DNA from: Dicyema japonicum
Taxonomy: Eukaryota > Dicyemida > Rhombozoa > Dicyemidae
Length of the DNA stretch: 64,000 bases
Reading direction: 5' to 3'
Assembly (NCBI GenBank): GCA_011109175.1
Contig: RDEW01000025.1
Location: forward strand, 155,990 to 219,989
Made by a program: the position numbers and the translations under genes. Below the pieces are notes generated by a model, which saw nothing but the letters and a program-made list of their open reading frames with translations, had not been told where the DNA came from and did no database searches. Each line of letters begins with the position of its first letter. Positions within the stretch are counted from its first letter, which is position 1. Shown in pieces: positions 34,380 to 46,789 of this stretch.

Positions 34380-35215
34380 GTAGAACGGATAGTGAAGACC
34401 ACCGTACAAGCGGAATCCTAAGTATTCATATGCTTATGAGTAAAGCGGGAGGTAGACCAACACACCAAATCATCCACTTACATCAAAACTCTGTGGTAGG
34501 CGAATTTGGCAGCTGAGAAAGTCTATCATTAAATAATGGAACTGGGTTCACGAATGAGTCTTGTGGAGTTTCTCTCAGCTTAGTTTGTTCTAATTTCAAG
34601 GCAAATAAAATTCAGATCGATTCTTAGATCTCATTTGGTTATCACACTGAGTTTAGAAAATTTAATAAATTAAGATTTTTTATTTTTAATATTTATTTTT
34701 TTTAATTTTAATTGATTTGCACGAGAATTAATTTCCGTCGATTGTGATATTTTCGAAGATCTCTCTGAACTGTTTGAGTGTCCTTATGACCCAAATCAGA
34801 AAGTTTTACGAAAAAAACAAAACAGGCCTTTACTGGTCTGCAAAAAAGTTAGGATCCATATAATCTCATAGTTGTTCTAATGACAAACTAGATAGTTCCA
34901 TCCGCCTTTTAATTGAAGAAGAGGACAACATGGCAGGTGTGCTCTTTTTGACTGACTCTATTGTTTTCATCCCTCGAGCCAGTACAAACGCGTACTGAAG
35001 GAAGCTAATATACCGAGAATTTGATATGAATCTTCACTATGAACTCAATGAATCATGGCAACCCTTTCACAAATTCAAAATTTTTAATTTTTTAACAGAA
35101 TATAGCATATTTCAACATAATGTAAAAATATTTAACATTTATAGCTGTTCTCTACCAAAGTTTATTATTCAATTGATTAGTTATTTTTTATCGATGCGAA
35201 TCTCACTTTTAATGG
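34380..35215. other. Gene-free AT-rich stretch
   Basis: Low-complexity T/A runs around 34,650-34,720 and scattered short frames. Nothing recognised. Confidence 0.4.
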
Positions 35216-35219
35216 ATTC

Positions 35220-35790
35220 TTGATTTTTCAGGGGAAAAATGTCATGGTAACATTCTTGTTTTTAAATACAGTAAACTCTCTTAAATTTGCCAAATCTCAG
35301 ATTTGCCATTGTTTAAAGAAATATTCCAATTTTAGTTCCTCAACAAAAACAGCCAAAAAGTTAAAGTTCCCGCAACTTGATGAAAAGGTTGTTGAGTGGA
35401 TGGATTCGATGGAATCAAAAGGTATTCTTAATGTTTTTAAATTTTAAGGTGCATTGTCAAACGTGCATTAATATCCAGTAAGGCAGAAATAATGTTCTTT
35501 CATAAAAATGCTACAGAAATAATTCAGCCAATTGATTTGGGAATTATTAAAACATTCTGAGTTTACTTTAATAGACACAAATTGGACTATTTTACTTGAT
35601 TATTGAAAAAGAAAATATGTCAGTTCATATAAAAATTTGAACCTTAAAGACAATGTTCTATTTATAAAAATAAAGGCCTGGGAAGATGTATCCACTAAAG
35701 TATAGGGCCTAAACCAATCAAAATTTGTTTTCAAATACTAAAAAAATCGGGTATTATACACTTTTAGTAAATGTGAACGTAAGAAATATT
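35220..35790 (+). mobile_element. pogo/Tigger-type transposase relic
   Basis: At 35,360-35,420 the frame reads LKFPQLDEKVVEWMDSMESK, like the CENP-B-type DNA-binding segment (yPeLDe.l..W). From 35,520 other frames give IIQPIDLGIIKTF, then HKLDYF and IKAWEDVS. This matches the QPLD.GII..F and AW..V blocks at the end of the pogo-family DDE domain. The middle, with the first two catalytic aspartates, is missing and stops occur. A possible terminal motif CAGTAAACTCTCTTAAAT lies at 35,269. Confidence 0.6.
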
Positions 35791-36164
35791 ATCTAATACG
35801 GATATTCACGATCCGATTGAAATCGAAGAATTTGTCTGTAAATTATTTTGAAAAGACTGCAATAGATGAAGAAGAAATAACATCATTTATTGATGATAAG
35901 ATACTCATCCATGAAGAAACTACTAAAGTGAAACCCCTAGACAAAAATGAAATAGCATCCAAGTTAAGCGAATTTGAATAGGATCTTCTGAGAACGTTGA
36001 AAACGAAGAGAATGTCGTCCTGATTACATATTAGAAGATTTAATGCAAATATTAGAAATATAAAAAAAAGAAGTAAATAGGAATTGAATTTTATTTCGAT
36101 AAAATTTAATACTTCATTTTTGTAAAGTAAAACAATCAATAATGTAATTAAATTAACACAGCCA

Positions 36165-36640
36165 GGGAGTGACCTTCGACTCTTTGATGACATTTTCTCA
36201 ACACGTGAAGAACGTTATGACAAAGGGTCTTGTGAAACTGAACATAATGAAATTCTTAAAGTCCATGCCGTCACGGGAATGCGCTGTCGTTTTGTACAAT
36301 CAACTTTTAAAACCGACGGTAGAGTATGCTTGTGCCTCGTGGATTATGGAGTTTCAATATCAAATTTGTACAACATCAATTCCCTAACAAGCAAACTCAT
36401 TTCACAGGAATCATCTAAAAAGCATAACTGTAATTTCTTGGCCATCCAAGATCTCGCGGAAAAGACTGTACAATAAGTGTGACTGTACACCAATAAGTTT
36501 CGAGATCATTAGCTCTCGTTGGAGACTTTTTGGACACGTCCTAGTGTTGGACTTACATCCCCTCCGAATATTGCCATGGAAGATTACTACTCCCATGTAA
36601 AACGCTTTCGTGGAAGACCGAGAACAACCCTCCCGAGTCT
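36165..36640 (+). mobile_element. Non-LTR RT thumb and C-terminal relic
   Basis: The frame starts GVTFDSLMTFSQHVKNVMTK and continues to LYNQLLKPTVEYACASW, the block after the RT palm in jockey/CR1-like elements. In another frame downstream come SRWRLFGHVL and RGRPRTTLP, the polyprotein end. The LFGH/RGRPR end is like that at 54,342-54,530, suggesting the same family. Confidence 0.75.
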
Positions 36641-36644
36641 ACTT

Positions 36645-37975
36645 TAATAGATACAAACGGGACCTTAGTTAATATAACGTTCTTTGGTTCTGTGAAAGTG
36701 CTTTTTAATAATAATAATGGGTTATTGTCTTCTTTATTGATTGCCCAAGTGTCGTTGTTGACTGAAAATCTATATTAAGGGTATCAAGTTGTAAGATTAG
36801 TTTTTAGTCTTCGTGACATTCATCGAGTCCTCCTCTAATATTTGTGGCTGAAAACAGCAGATTGACTGTCCATATTTGTTAGGTCCTGATATAGTAGGTG
36901 CCTCTTCGACCATTCGTTTCGGTCTCTAACATTGAAGGTTGGAATAATTAGCCCATGATGTGCAAACCTGCAGTTACTCGTCTGATTGAATTTAGTTCAT
37001 TGAGTTTGGATGTGGATATCACAAATCTTAATGTGGGAGTGGAATATTCTATTATTGGATTTCATGACCTGGCTATACAATCTGGATATGAAGTCCACAT
37101 GAAGCAGGGTTTTCAATATATTCAACTTAGAGACTCCCTTGGTCACGACTTCTTTAGCGTAATGAGAAAAGGTTAGTGAGTCGTTAGAAACTTCGATAAT
37201 CTACGGTTTCCTGGATATCGGAATAGTGGTTTCCCCAGTGTACAGTTCGGTCTCACATTTGGACTTCCTATTTAAGGTAAACATGAACAACGCAATATAG
37301 GGATGTCACCGGGATAACAGCTTTATTAACACGAAAATGAGAGTATATTAATGGTCTTTTATTTAATAAGTCTAGGATGGCTTCCGGGTGTCATCCTTTA
37401 TCCATAAACTAGGTAAACCAACATCCTCTACTCAGTGACTTGACCAATCAACATTATAACCAAACTTTATCAACCTCAGGGGTTTCATCCATTTGTTTTT
37501 GAAAACTAATCTTTATTGTCGCTCTCTTCAACTTTTCCAAGAGTGCGACAATCTGTGCCTGTTTTTCGAAAGTATCATCCCTCAAGGACATAAATGAGGT
37601 CATCACTTAAACTAGGGTGAATTATTATTTAACTCCAAAAAGGTAAAGCCACTAATAAGTGATCCTGATTGTCCTAGACAAGCGCGCAATGTTTCTGCAC
37701 TGCTCCTCCATAGTTCCTACTGCATTTCTGTAGCCAGGTTGCTCCTCTTTCAGCAGAATTTTAAATGTTGTGGGTTTCTTTTGAAATTTACGTGTTTCAA
37801 CAGCTACTACCACTGATTGAAAAAAACAACCAGATTCAAAGCTACAGAGAGTTAGGAATAAAATTATTGTTTATTTGAGTTATCAAAAATATTTAATTTA
37901 TTATTTTTAATTTTATTTTTATAATTATGATTTTATAATAATTTTTCAAATAAATATTATAGTATAGCTTAGTGG
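36645..37975. other. Unassigned stretch upstream of the 95-aa gene
   Basis: A 73-codon frame at 36,955-37,176 has no family match. The AT-rich end (37,880-37,975) probably includes the promoter of the gene at 37,981. No clear element was identified. Confidence 0.35.
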
Positions 37976-37980
37976 TGATA

Positions 37981-38294
37981 ATGGATCCGGCTTATCTGTT
38001 TCCGTCAGATTTTACCGATTTAGCCATTGATGTTATACTTTTTGCAAATAAAAAAATTGACGAAAAAAGTTTTCATTATCTCAAAGCACAAGAATCGGAC
38101 GAAAATGTAAGTAAACGAATATAATGTCTCAGACTCTCAAATTTATAGAAAAATTGAGTTCGTTCGAGCTTTATGGACCGACCATTCAGACTATTGGGGA
38201 TCAAAATACTACTGTGGACATTCTCCCTGATAGAACTGTGAATTCAATCTCTCCAGAAGGGGATCAATTCGTACTTATTGGTTGTTATATTTAG
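37981..38294 (+). CDS. Hypothetical 95-aa protein with one 26-nt intron
   Basis: Exon 1 is 37,981-38,106 (42 codons from ATG), the intron 38,107-38,132 (GTAAGT...TCTCAG, 26 nt) and exon 2 38,133-38,294 with a TAG stop. The protein is acidic: MDPAYLFPSDF at the start, a mainly helical first half, then TIQTIGDQNTTVDILPD and GDQFVLIGC at the end, suggesting beta strands. There is no signal peptide or membrane span. The perfect donor, the intron size matching the neighbours and the clean frame on both sides support a real gene. No family is recognised. Confidence 0.7.
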
Positions 38295-39700
38295 TTGGAA
38301 AATATTTCTAATAATGATGATTTATCCTCTTAAATGTTATATTTGATTTTTTACGTTTTTATTTGTTATACTAAGAGGCAAGGGTTCCTTACCCTTGGTT
38401 GACTTCCTTTTCTTCATTCCTGGTAGTGCCATGTGATCTACATGTCTCAGGAGGCGCAGATCCCATAAAAGAAATCATTTGCCTATCTCTTTACCAACAA
38501 GTTATTCCTTGAAGGGGTTCTACAACAGTGGGCCTGGATTGGTTCTTCGTCCTTGTTTCAGTTCCTTCTCTTCATTTTTCATGATGTAACGTGAACTACT
38601 TGTCTCATGTGGGAGTCAGTGAATGGATGCTACAGAGATCATTTTCTCTTCCCCTTTATGGAGGGTTCTCATATCAGTAAGTCAGATGGACTTGTCTCTG
38701 TGACTGCAACCGTGGAAGATTGATACGCTCAGTCATTACTGTTATCGTCTTTCTCGGTGTATCTGGGTTTAAAATATGATTTTACCGTAAAACGGGAGAT
38801 ATCTGCCCTTGTACGGTTATTAAGGATTTTTAAAATCTGGTGTTGTACAGCTGAGACCCACGTGCATCCTGTATTTTATTGCTTCCATAGATTGAGTGTC
38901 TGGATGGTCTATATGTTTCAGGTTCGAATTTCATATCGGACGAACAAAGATGATGTGTTTTGACTTCTCAAGTGGAGGATTTTGTGATGGTCGCGATGCA
39001 GCTGCTGACAGATGATCCTTCGAGGTCTTTCAATCTTGAGCTGGACGAGATTCGAATCATGATCCTACTTTTATCAACGCTTCCTTGTTCAGAACTTAAA
39101 GATTTTCGATATCTCTCGATCCTGTCATATCGTCCATCCTCATGAGAAGGAAGACAAGGGCTTTCATCCACCATGAAGTTAGGTAGATACTTAATTCAAT
39201 GAAGGTACGTTGCCACCTCAACCTTCCGATCAATTAACTGTTTGGATAGGTAACTTCTCAATGTTCTGTCAAGACTTGATTGTTTTGAACAATTAACGAA
39301 AGTTAGGATTTAGGGGGTTATAGTTTTTCTCCTAGACTTGACATTTCGCCAAATTCTCTCTTATCCTTAGTAATCAGGGATGCCAGGGGATTCAAATGGG
39401 GGGATCCCTGGGCTCCGAACAAACCTCTAAGCCCAGAAGTCCAAGAGATCCATGCGAGAGGTATCGGGGATCAAAACCGTTAAGACCAGAAGTCTAAGGG
39501 GTCCGACAGATTGTTTAGACCTTCTTTCTCGAAGTATCCGGGGTTGATAACTGAAATTAATTAATTTTTCAAGTTTGAGAAAAATTTAGTTCAACGACCG
39601 TAAAACCGAGTAGTTTCTGGATGTTATGATTCAACAATCCTCCTGGATTTGAATTCCCCGACTGGTTCCTTGGTCAAAGGTTGTTTTCACTACGCTCTGG
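38295..39700. other. Gene-free stretch with internal repeats
   Basis: Two diverged units about 180 bp apart (around 38,400-38,480 and 38,570-38,640) share CTTCTCTTCATT and a CTACNTGTCTCA motif. They may be SINE remnants related to 44,405-44,640. No gene is supported. Confidence 0.4.
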
Positions 39701-39719
39701 GTCGTCTGTGATTCAATCT

Positions 39720-40450
39720 TGTTAGACAGTACCAAGTGCGAAGATGCCATTAAAAATCATTTATTTTCCTCCACTTACTGGATTAATCTAATGGACTTAC
39801 ACTTCCAAAACGGTAGTGAACTGGATACATATAATTGTGGAAGAAACGACTACCCCATTATGGATACCTCCCAAACATTGATCTCAGGTTCGGTCCTATC
39901 TCCGGATTATCTAGCAAGCTTACTGACAATCCAGAACACCCTTCTTTTCGTATGTCGATGATATCATAATTGCTTCACGCCATCGCTTCTATGGTCCTGC
40001 AAGAACACATTGATGAAATTTCTTTTGGATGGACCAAAATCTCCTCATCCTTTCAATCAAAAAGTCATCAATAACCCTTTTCACTACAGATGTCGTCAAT
40101 CCAACTTGGAACCAACGTTATTTTTAAACGACGCCCCTTTCCCGTGATTAAAACCTTTTAAAATACTTGGTTCGATATTTAATGCTTTTTTATTCTCGAA
40201 ACATGTCTCTTGTGTATGCGGAAACTCTCAAAAGCACAACATACCCCTGACCGTGACGGTACGCCATTCGGTCAGAGCAAGAGAGCTTTGCTATTAGGAG
40301 GCATTGGATACATGAAACCTCGGAAAAGCCAGCGTACACTATGATCTGGGTTCGGTTGTGATGTGGAACAAAATTTGAAGGAACTCTTACAAATCTGCTC
40401 TGAGGAGAAAGAATGGAATTGTTAGTCAGATTATTAATTCTCGAAAATTT
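39720..40450 (+). mobile_element. Non-LTR RT palm relic with YVDD box
   Basis: The first frame gives TLISGSVLSPDYLASLL, a decayed form of the palm block before the catalytic box. In the next frame FSYVDDIIIASRH retains the aspartate pair. Then LSIKKSSITLFTTD and FKILGSIFN follow as in CR1/jockey-like RTs. The frame breaks within 30 codons on each side. Both catalytic aspartates survive, unlike at 5,760. Confidence 0.75.
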
Positions 40451-40459
40451 CATTAAATT

Positions 40460-41885
40460 TGAGAGTCTTTAGGAAAAAAGGTCCAATCTCACCAAACTCA
40501 TTTGCTATGTAATCTCCATCAATTGGTACTTTTGTACCCTTCAGCGGTTCAGCTAACGCTCACAGTGAGAATCACAGTCATCGATTTTATGTACGACATC
40601 AAGAATATTTTCCCCGTTCATAGTGAAGTGACTGTCACGTTTGAAAAACATGGAAAGTGGATGATTTCATTAACTCTGTCCGTTCTGCTTATTCAATCAC
40701 AATGGAGGCTTGAGAATCTCCAAGGAAAATCTTCGTACTATCTCCCTTCCAAACAATAGCTATTCTCGCTAAGGGAATTAAGTGAATAAGACTCGCAAGC
40801 TTACTTAAGAACCAAACGACATAACCCAGAAAATCTGTCCCGCCACTTTTGAAAAAGTCAAAGGATGGTTCAAGATTGGATATGCTTTGGAATGATTGAT
40901 ATTATTTGTCCTCAAAATGTACAGATTTTGAATATTTATTATTATTTTTAGCCTTTCTTATGCGTAAAAATCAGGTTAAATGTCCAATAAGCTTAGTAGT
41001 CTCATCACCGATATACTGATGGAGTCAATGAGACAATTACACTTAGTAGAAGAGTGTAGGGTCATACAACGGTGTAGTTATCCCTGAACTACTTCAATGA
41101 ACGCAAAGTGTGAACAAAATAAATCAGTCGTAAATAGCTTTTACTCACGACAGATTTAAAATACTAACAAAATGTGTCAAAAAGTGCTTTGTGTTGATCT
41201 TAATATAGGTCTTTGACTACAGGTGGGGACAATCACAGCTACAAAGTTAAACAGGGACATCCCATTAGACTCTAACAAAGATATTTCAACTGATTCTGAT
41301 GGGAGATGGGGAATAATAAAAATTATAATTTTAGGTCAAAATGACACAATTTTAGTGATCCAATTTGATTCTGAATATTGGCAGGCTCAGAGGAACCAGT
41401 TTTGTGTAGTCGTTCAAAAAATAATATACCAGGTTGATTCCATAGCTTGTTGTGATTTTTTTGAGGAACTTTACGCAATTCTCGTACATTTTGGATGTTT
41501 GACGCAATCAGACGTCAGAAAATCTAATGAATGGGCTTTATCGATATCCCAGAGACTTCTCATGTGGATACAAAGAAGTATAAGTTAGATTCTAAGACAC
41601 AGCAATAGAAAACTTAAAAGAACGATTAAATTAAATTTATAAAAAAGTAAAAAAATAGATAATTTATGCTAGGTATTTCATAGAATGAATTAGGTAATTA
41701 TGTCAGCAAGCATAATAGCGATAAGAAATTGGATATTAACGACTATAAAGCATTAAACTATAGGATCGGACGTTTTCTGTCTTTAATGGGCAATGAGGTT
41801 TTTATCGAGTAATCATAAAATCGTGGTTGTTTAAAAATTTGTAATAGTTAATACTTATCTAACAAACTGTCAAAACTTAATCTTT
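40460..41885. other. Unassigned stretch upstream of the FERM gene
   Basis: Two open frames (40,502-40,759, 85 codons; 41,223-41,588, 121 codons) have no recognisable domain. The second is long for such AT-rich DNA but shows no conserved motif. The 5' exon(s) of the FERM gene may lie before 41,888. Confidence 0.35.
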
Positions 41886-41887
41886 AG

Positions 41888-44003
41888 TTGCAACTTGCTG
41901 TGCAAAGCAAAACTAGAACAATTAGCTTAAAGGTGAAAGCTAGTGAAAAAGGATGTGATGTAGTTAAAAGGTAATTTAAAATTTTATGATTTTTTTATTA
42001 ATTTGTTGTATTAAACTCGATTTTTGTGTTTTTAACGTTTCGTCATTTCAGGCATGTCAATCTCTCGGATTGTCGGAGCCCGATTACTTAAACATAATGT
42101 ATACCTCGGATGATGGAACAAAATCCTGGCTACATAAATGTTTCAAAGTAAATCCTCTGATTGAATCCTTTAGCTCTCTGAGCAACTAATAAGTAAACTT
42201 GATGGTCCTGTAAATTGTGAGATCTGCCCTTGTATTTACCCCAAAGATATAAATAAAGAGATAACATCTATGTCCACAATTGTAAGCTTCTGTAGGTATA
42301 TTTTAGGAATTATTCTCCGATAAAGTAAAACAGGACCTTAATGATGGAACCTTGTGTGATGACCACGCAATGAATCTATTTTTATCATCAATTCTCGCTA
42401 TCGATGAACACGGAATGCATAATCCACATGAAAAGAAAAAGTCGATGGATGTAAAAAATTATATTCCTGAGAAGTAATTCAAAATGTTTTAAAATAGCGT
42501 CATGGATCAGTATAACCTTCCAGATTCAGTTTGGCAAGAGACTTTTGAACGTTTCCACAGACAAATGAGTGATCACTAGTTTAGTAGATTTTATAAATTT
42601 ATTAGTAATGAAAATAAAAATATGATTTCCCCGAAAGCTGAGTTTTTAAAATATGCTCAGAATCTACCTATGTACGGTGTTCACTACGTGAATATGATGA
42701 ACAAAAAGAAAACAAAGCTACTTTTGGGGATGGAAATCACGGGAATCATCGTATATCCAGATGATGATAGGTGGGAGACTGTCATTTTTGTAGATTTTAT
42801 CCCATCGCTTTTTTTCTATATACAGAAATGAAATCAGTGAAAATTAATAGCAAAAATGTGTGACTTCAGGTCAGTGACCGACAATCAGGAAATTCTGTAG
42901 AAAAATATTGAATATGTTAGACATTTTCTATTTTGACTGACAACAAACAAGATGCTGCAATGGTTGTCGATGTGATAAAACAATATATGGATCTATATTC
43001 GCAGAATAAAAAAGAAGATAAAATGCAGATAGAAATATTGAACCAGCAGTCTTGTATGGATCTGGAAACACTTTGCAAGCAAAAGTAATTACTATTTTAT
43101 TCATTCAAGGGCCTTAATGATGATGAAATACAGAGAAGTCATTGATTTAGGAGATAAAATGAATGATTTATTGATTAAACTAAAATATGATGAGGAAAGT
43201 TCGGATAAAAACAATAAAAGTTTACTTGGGTTTTTAATTTTAGAACATGAGTTAAAAAAACAAATCGAAGGTCTGATATCTCAACTAAAAAACATTATGT
43301 CAGAAAAATTTAGACTAGAGGAAAAACTTTTCCAGCTTAAGATTGCTGGCAAAGAACTAGGCAATATTGTTTGCTTTACATCCTTCACTCGTAGGAAACT
43401 GAAATTGCTACCAAATCATCCCACCTTTTGGAAAAAAAGGAGAAAATTTCAAACTTGGTTGATAACTTTTATGAAACCAATTTTTTCGATAAAAAATCAA
43501 TTAAATCTAAAGTTTGTGCTAATCCATCGCCATCTGTAAATAGAAAAAGTGTCAAAAAGCAGGTCTCTCAGAATGAAACTGAAAGTAGCAGTGTATCTCC
43601 ATTTCAGTAGACTCTTTTATGGATAAAACTCCAAAGAAAACCGATTTGGTAATTGTTTTTGCTAAAAATGAATACTCTGATAATGATATGGGTTCGTATA
43701 ATATAGATCAATTTTATTTAGATGAACTTGATTTTCAAAACAGTATGCCCAGTCAAGAAAACGAACCTCCGAAAATACCATCGAACGTCGATATTACAGT
43801 AACATTGGTTCGTAATTTCACAGGAATTTTCTCGATTATTGGAGCGATCTAAAAAGGAAGGAATGGAAAGTCAAAATGGTGGCAAGTCCAATTTAACTAG
43901 TTGTTCAATGGGAGGAGATAAATGCGATAATCTAAAAAATGCGAAATTAGAAAAGGCAAAAAAGCGTATTAAAGCTTTAAACGACTTTAAAATTATATTT
44001 TGA
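41888..44003 (+). CDS. FERM-domain protein with helical tail, 13 visible exons
   Basis: It is probably a membrane-cytoskeleton linker. Exons: 41888-41962, 42052-42147, 42174-42281, 42307-42473, 42498-42578, 42606-42770, 42794-42836, 42870-42896, 42921-43084, 43110-43368, 43395-43584, 43608-43798, 43824-44003. The introns between them are 89, 26, 25, 24, 27, 23, 33, 24, 25, 26, 23 and 25 nt. The frame is 581 codons plus TGA. Lobe F1 (about 1-70) has SLGLSEPDYLNIMYTSDDG and SWLHK. F2 (about 90-180) has VKQDLNDGTLCDD and ends FLKYAQNLPMYGVHYV. F3 has LLLGMEITGIIVY and DAAMVVDVIKQYMDL. Residues about 285-400 are K/E/L-rich and probably coiled coil, then comes a polar tail. The donor of the first intron is ambiguous (41,963 fits the phase) and the initiator is upstream. 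The length resembles ERM/merlin proteins, but F3 is diverged and the ERM C-terminal actin-binding motif is not evident. Other FERM families are possible. Confidence 0.85.
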
Positions 44004-44404
44004 TTTGTTATGAATTGGCTAATTTAAACTAACATTTTTTGACTATTTTCGAAAATATATTCAAGCATAACATTGACAACAAATCAAGCTCCATGTGTAA
44101 AAAATAGTTAACACGATTGCAATTCCAAAACCCTGCGAGAATCATCTCCATTCGCAGGGGTCGCTTTGAAAATAGCACTCCAGTTTTCATTGATGACTCT
44201 TTACAATTTAGAACACTCTTCATGTAATTATCTTTGGAAAACAATCGGTTTCTAAATTAATGTCTACAACATCAACGATTGGCCTTGAGATTGATCCATT
44301 GTCATCCCTAACTAAGTCTTCAAGGGAAATGTAGTCTCTTTAATTTAAAGTGCATCTCATCTGAGATTTATGATATCATTAGTTATTTCTTAGCTGCTTG
44401 GCCC

Positions 44405-44640
44405 CATGTAGTGCTATGTGGCTAATTGGCTGAAAATTTCTCTTCCTTCTCTCTGATGGAGTCATCGGATCCACTTTACTCAGGAGACGCCCAATACCTG
44501 GCCGGCATTCAAAAGGATCACCGGAGACAATTTCGTTCCCTGCGACGAGTTCTGGAATCGACTTCAGTTTTTCTGGGTCACTGTGCTAGGGTGAAGGTTC
44601 TGCTGGAACGCGTCAGGATCACGGAATAGTTAGTTTTGGT
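44405..44640 (+). repeat. Dispersed SINE-like repeat
   Basis: It contains GATGGAGTCATCGGATCCAC, GGAGACGCCCAATACCTG and a 3' end GATCACGGAATAGTTAGTTTT. The middle resembles 44,860-44,930, and the end resembles the tails at 120-205 and 6,265-6,340. Ends not precisely defined. Confidence 0.45.
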
Positions 44641-44779
44641 CTTTGGAATAATTTTATTTTGTCTGCCACGTGATAGCTTTTATTAAATTAAATTTTTGAT
44701 AACTAATCTGTACAATTTCATAGCTTTCATCATGTGATGTTGGAATCCTCAAACATCTAAAGAATTTAACGAAGATAGC

Positions 44780-44935
44780 ATATTGGTCAGTGCTGTGATT
44801 CGATTCCCACTACGTACCTACTTTGTGGAAGGATTTTCTTAGCCTTCTTCAATTCCTAGAGGCGTTATTGGATTCACCTAACTCAGACACCCAATACCTG
44901 ACCGACATCCACAAAGATATTTTTTTCCTAATCCA
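44780..44935 (+). repeat. SINE family B-like fragment
   Basis: It starts with a B-box-like TGATTCGATTCCC, then the CCTTCTTCAATTCCTA body motif of family B and the CCAATACCTGACCGACATCC segment shared with 44,490. A mosaic or older copy. Confidence 0.45.
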
Positions 44936-44939
44936 GTAG

Positions 44940-46050
44940 AGGGGTTTCTAAAATTGTGGATACTTACAAATGGTATGATGCTCGGAAAGATTACGACCCA
45001 TTCCTACAAGAACTGGATAATATCTATTTCATGTTTATTCAGAGTTATTAAAAATGTAGTCTTGAATTTATATTAAACCTACTCAAGTTCCATATATAGT
45101 AGGCCTTCCGGGAAGTATTTTATTCATCCGCAGATGTTCCCATTTATATGGTTTCCCGAGCATTATTATTACCCCCAGGATCACTGGGTAAAAAAAGAAA
45201 GAAATAAAAGCTCTCATCTAACTAAGTGATCCCAGACCGACAAAGGAGAGGACGAGTCCGGCGGAAGGTCGAGAATCCTGAACAGCACTTCTCATTGGAC
45301 ATGGCATCGGCTCAAAATTTCTATATAAATGTAGATATTTCGATAGTGTATGGAATAGAGGACAGCTCGGTAAACTAGTCTCCTTTAAGAGTTTCCGTTG
45401 TAATTTGATTAAGAAATTTTCAATGGGCTGGATTTTGTGTTCTCTCCAATTAACCTTATTGCAGTCTCCTCGATTGGGGATAGTTTCAATGAGGAGGATC
45501 GTGAAATCTGCATTGCCCGTGGAGGACTTGCATACGTCATCGTTGGTCGGATAAATTGTTCATAAATCGTGGCAAGGTCACCAGTTTGGTCTCTAAGTGT
45601 TTTTGAGAGCACGGTTTCCCGAGCATTAGCGAATTTCTATTAAAAGTTGGCAATGATTGTCTAAAATCACCTGCTAATACGGACTATAATTGCTCAGAAT
45701 TTCCGTCTGCTTCCTTACCATCATGTAAAATGACGTTTTATTGTTATTGTTCATTCGTTCCAAATTATTAAAAAACAGTTACTAAGCCAATCCTTTGATT
45801 TTTTTAATATTATGCACCGTACGTGTGACTAAGCCGCACATGTGACTCTAAAGTCTCCACTTTTCATAAAAGAATAACCAGGTGGGTAATTTTTATTTGT
45901 TAAACAGATTTCTAATATTTTTTTTAAAAATTAATATTTTTAAAACTCGTTTTTTGCATAAATGGACATAGAATGCACTTTTAAAATAATTTGATTATTT
46001 TTTATTATTTAAAAATATATTTGTAAAGATTATTTTAAAAAAATAATATT
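44940..46050 (-). mobile_element. Unassigned stretch enclosing an RT C-terminal fragment at 45,409-45,612
   Basis: The minus frame at 45,409-45,612 reads LATIYEQFIRPTMTYASPP, then SSSLKLSPIEETAIRLIGENT. This is the block following the RT palm in jockey-like elements (YKQFIRP.L.YA.P...L...Q..ALR.I.G). It is a 5'- and 3'-truncated relic. The remainder (44,940-45,400 and 45,620-46,050) shows no gene. A motif CAGGATCACTGGGTAAAAAA near 45,175 resembles the 3' end near 54,830. Confidence 0.65.
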
Positions 46051-46053
46051 ATG

Positions 46054-46300
46054 CGACTAGGTGGCCAAGTGGGGCAGTGTAACAAGTACCGGGCAAAAGG
46101 CCTGATGCTTCCTAATTTGAATCTCAACTGCTGTACATTCCGGCTGAAAGTTCCATGTATCTACGATGATGTAGCTTACGAGTGAAGTCTTCTCATTGCG
46201 GAACCGAATCTGTTATTTATTCGAACAATGTTTGTGTCCTGCCTGGGAGGAGCTATGGCTCTTCGTAAAGTGCAATATGAGATGGGTACAAGGTTAAGTG
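46054..46300 (+). repeat. tRNA-derived SINE, family A, copy 4
   Basis: The tRNA-like head has GGCCAAGTGGGGCAGTG and a decayed B box (AATTTGAATCTC). The body carries CATGTATCTACGATG. More diverged than copies 1 and 2. Confidence 0.6.
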
Positions 46301-46789
46301 AGAGGTATTTATATTATGATTGATTATAGATTAAATCAATTAAAATGTGGACTTCTTCAACAACAGCTTCAAATGAATATTTTGGGAAAATTTTGAATTA
46401 TTTTTTGTGAGTAATGTTTGAATATAACAACACTAACATTTGACCACAAACAAAATCCCATTTTTTCTTTTTATGGGCTATAAATATTATCCAAATGTTT
46501 CTGATGGAGATAGAAAGAACCTTGTGGAAATTTATCACGAACGTGAGGAAGCTCGAGAGAAAACGCGGAAAAAACAAAAGAAGCTGCTGAAATAACGTGC
46601 AAAAAATAAAATGGTCACATGATGAAATTTCACTAAGTATTGGAGAAGTCCACAGTTAAAGTACTGTAGTTTGATTGAGATAGGGCCTGAGCCGACACCT
46701 TTAACAGTCAAGACTTGATGGTTTTTCGTTGAAAGCTCGAACTTTCGTAAATTTCAAGGTAAAAAAATACGATAGCCTCTACATAAGAT

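Noticed and set aside
37280-37345. Resemblance to a mitochondrial LSU rRNA motif (GGGATAACAG)
   Set aside because: Only about ten bases match, with no flanking rRNA conservation.
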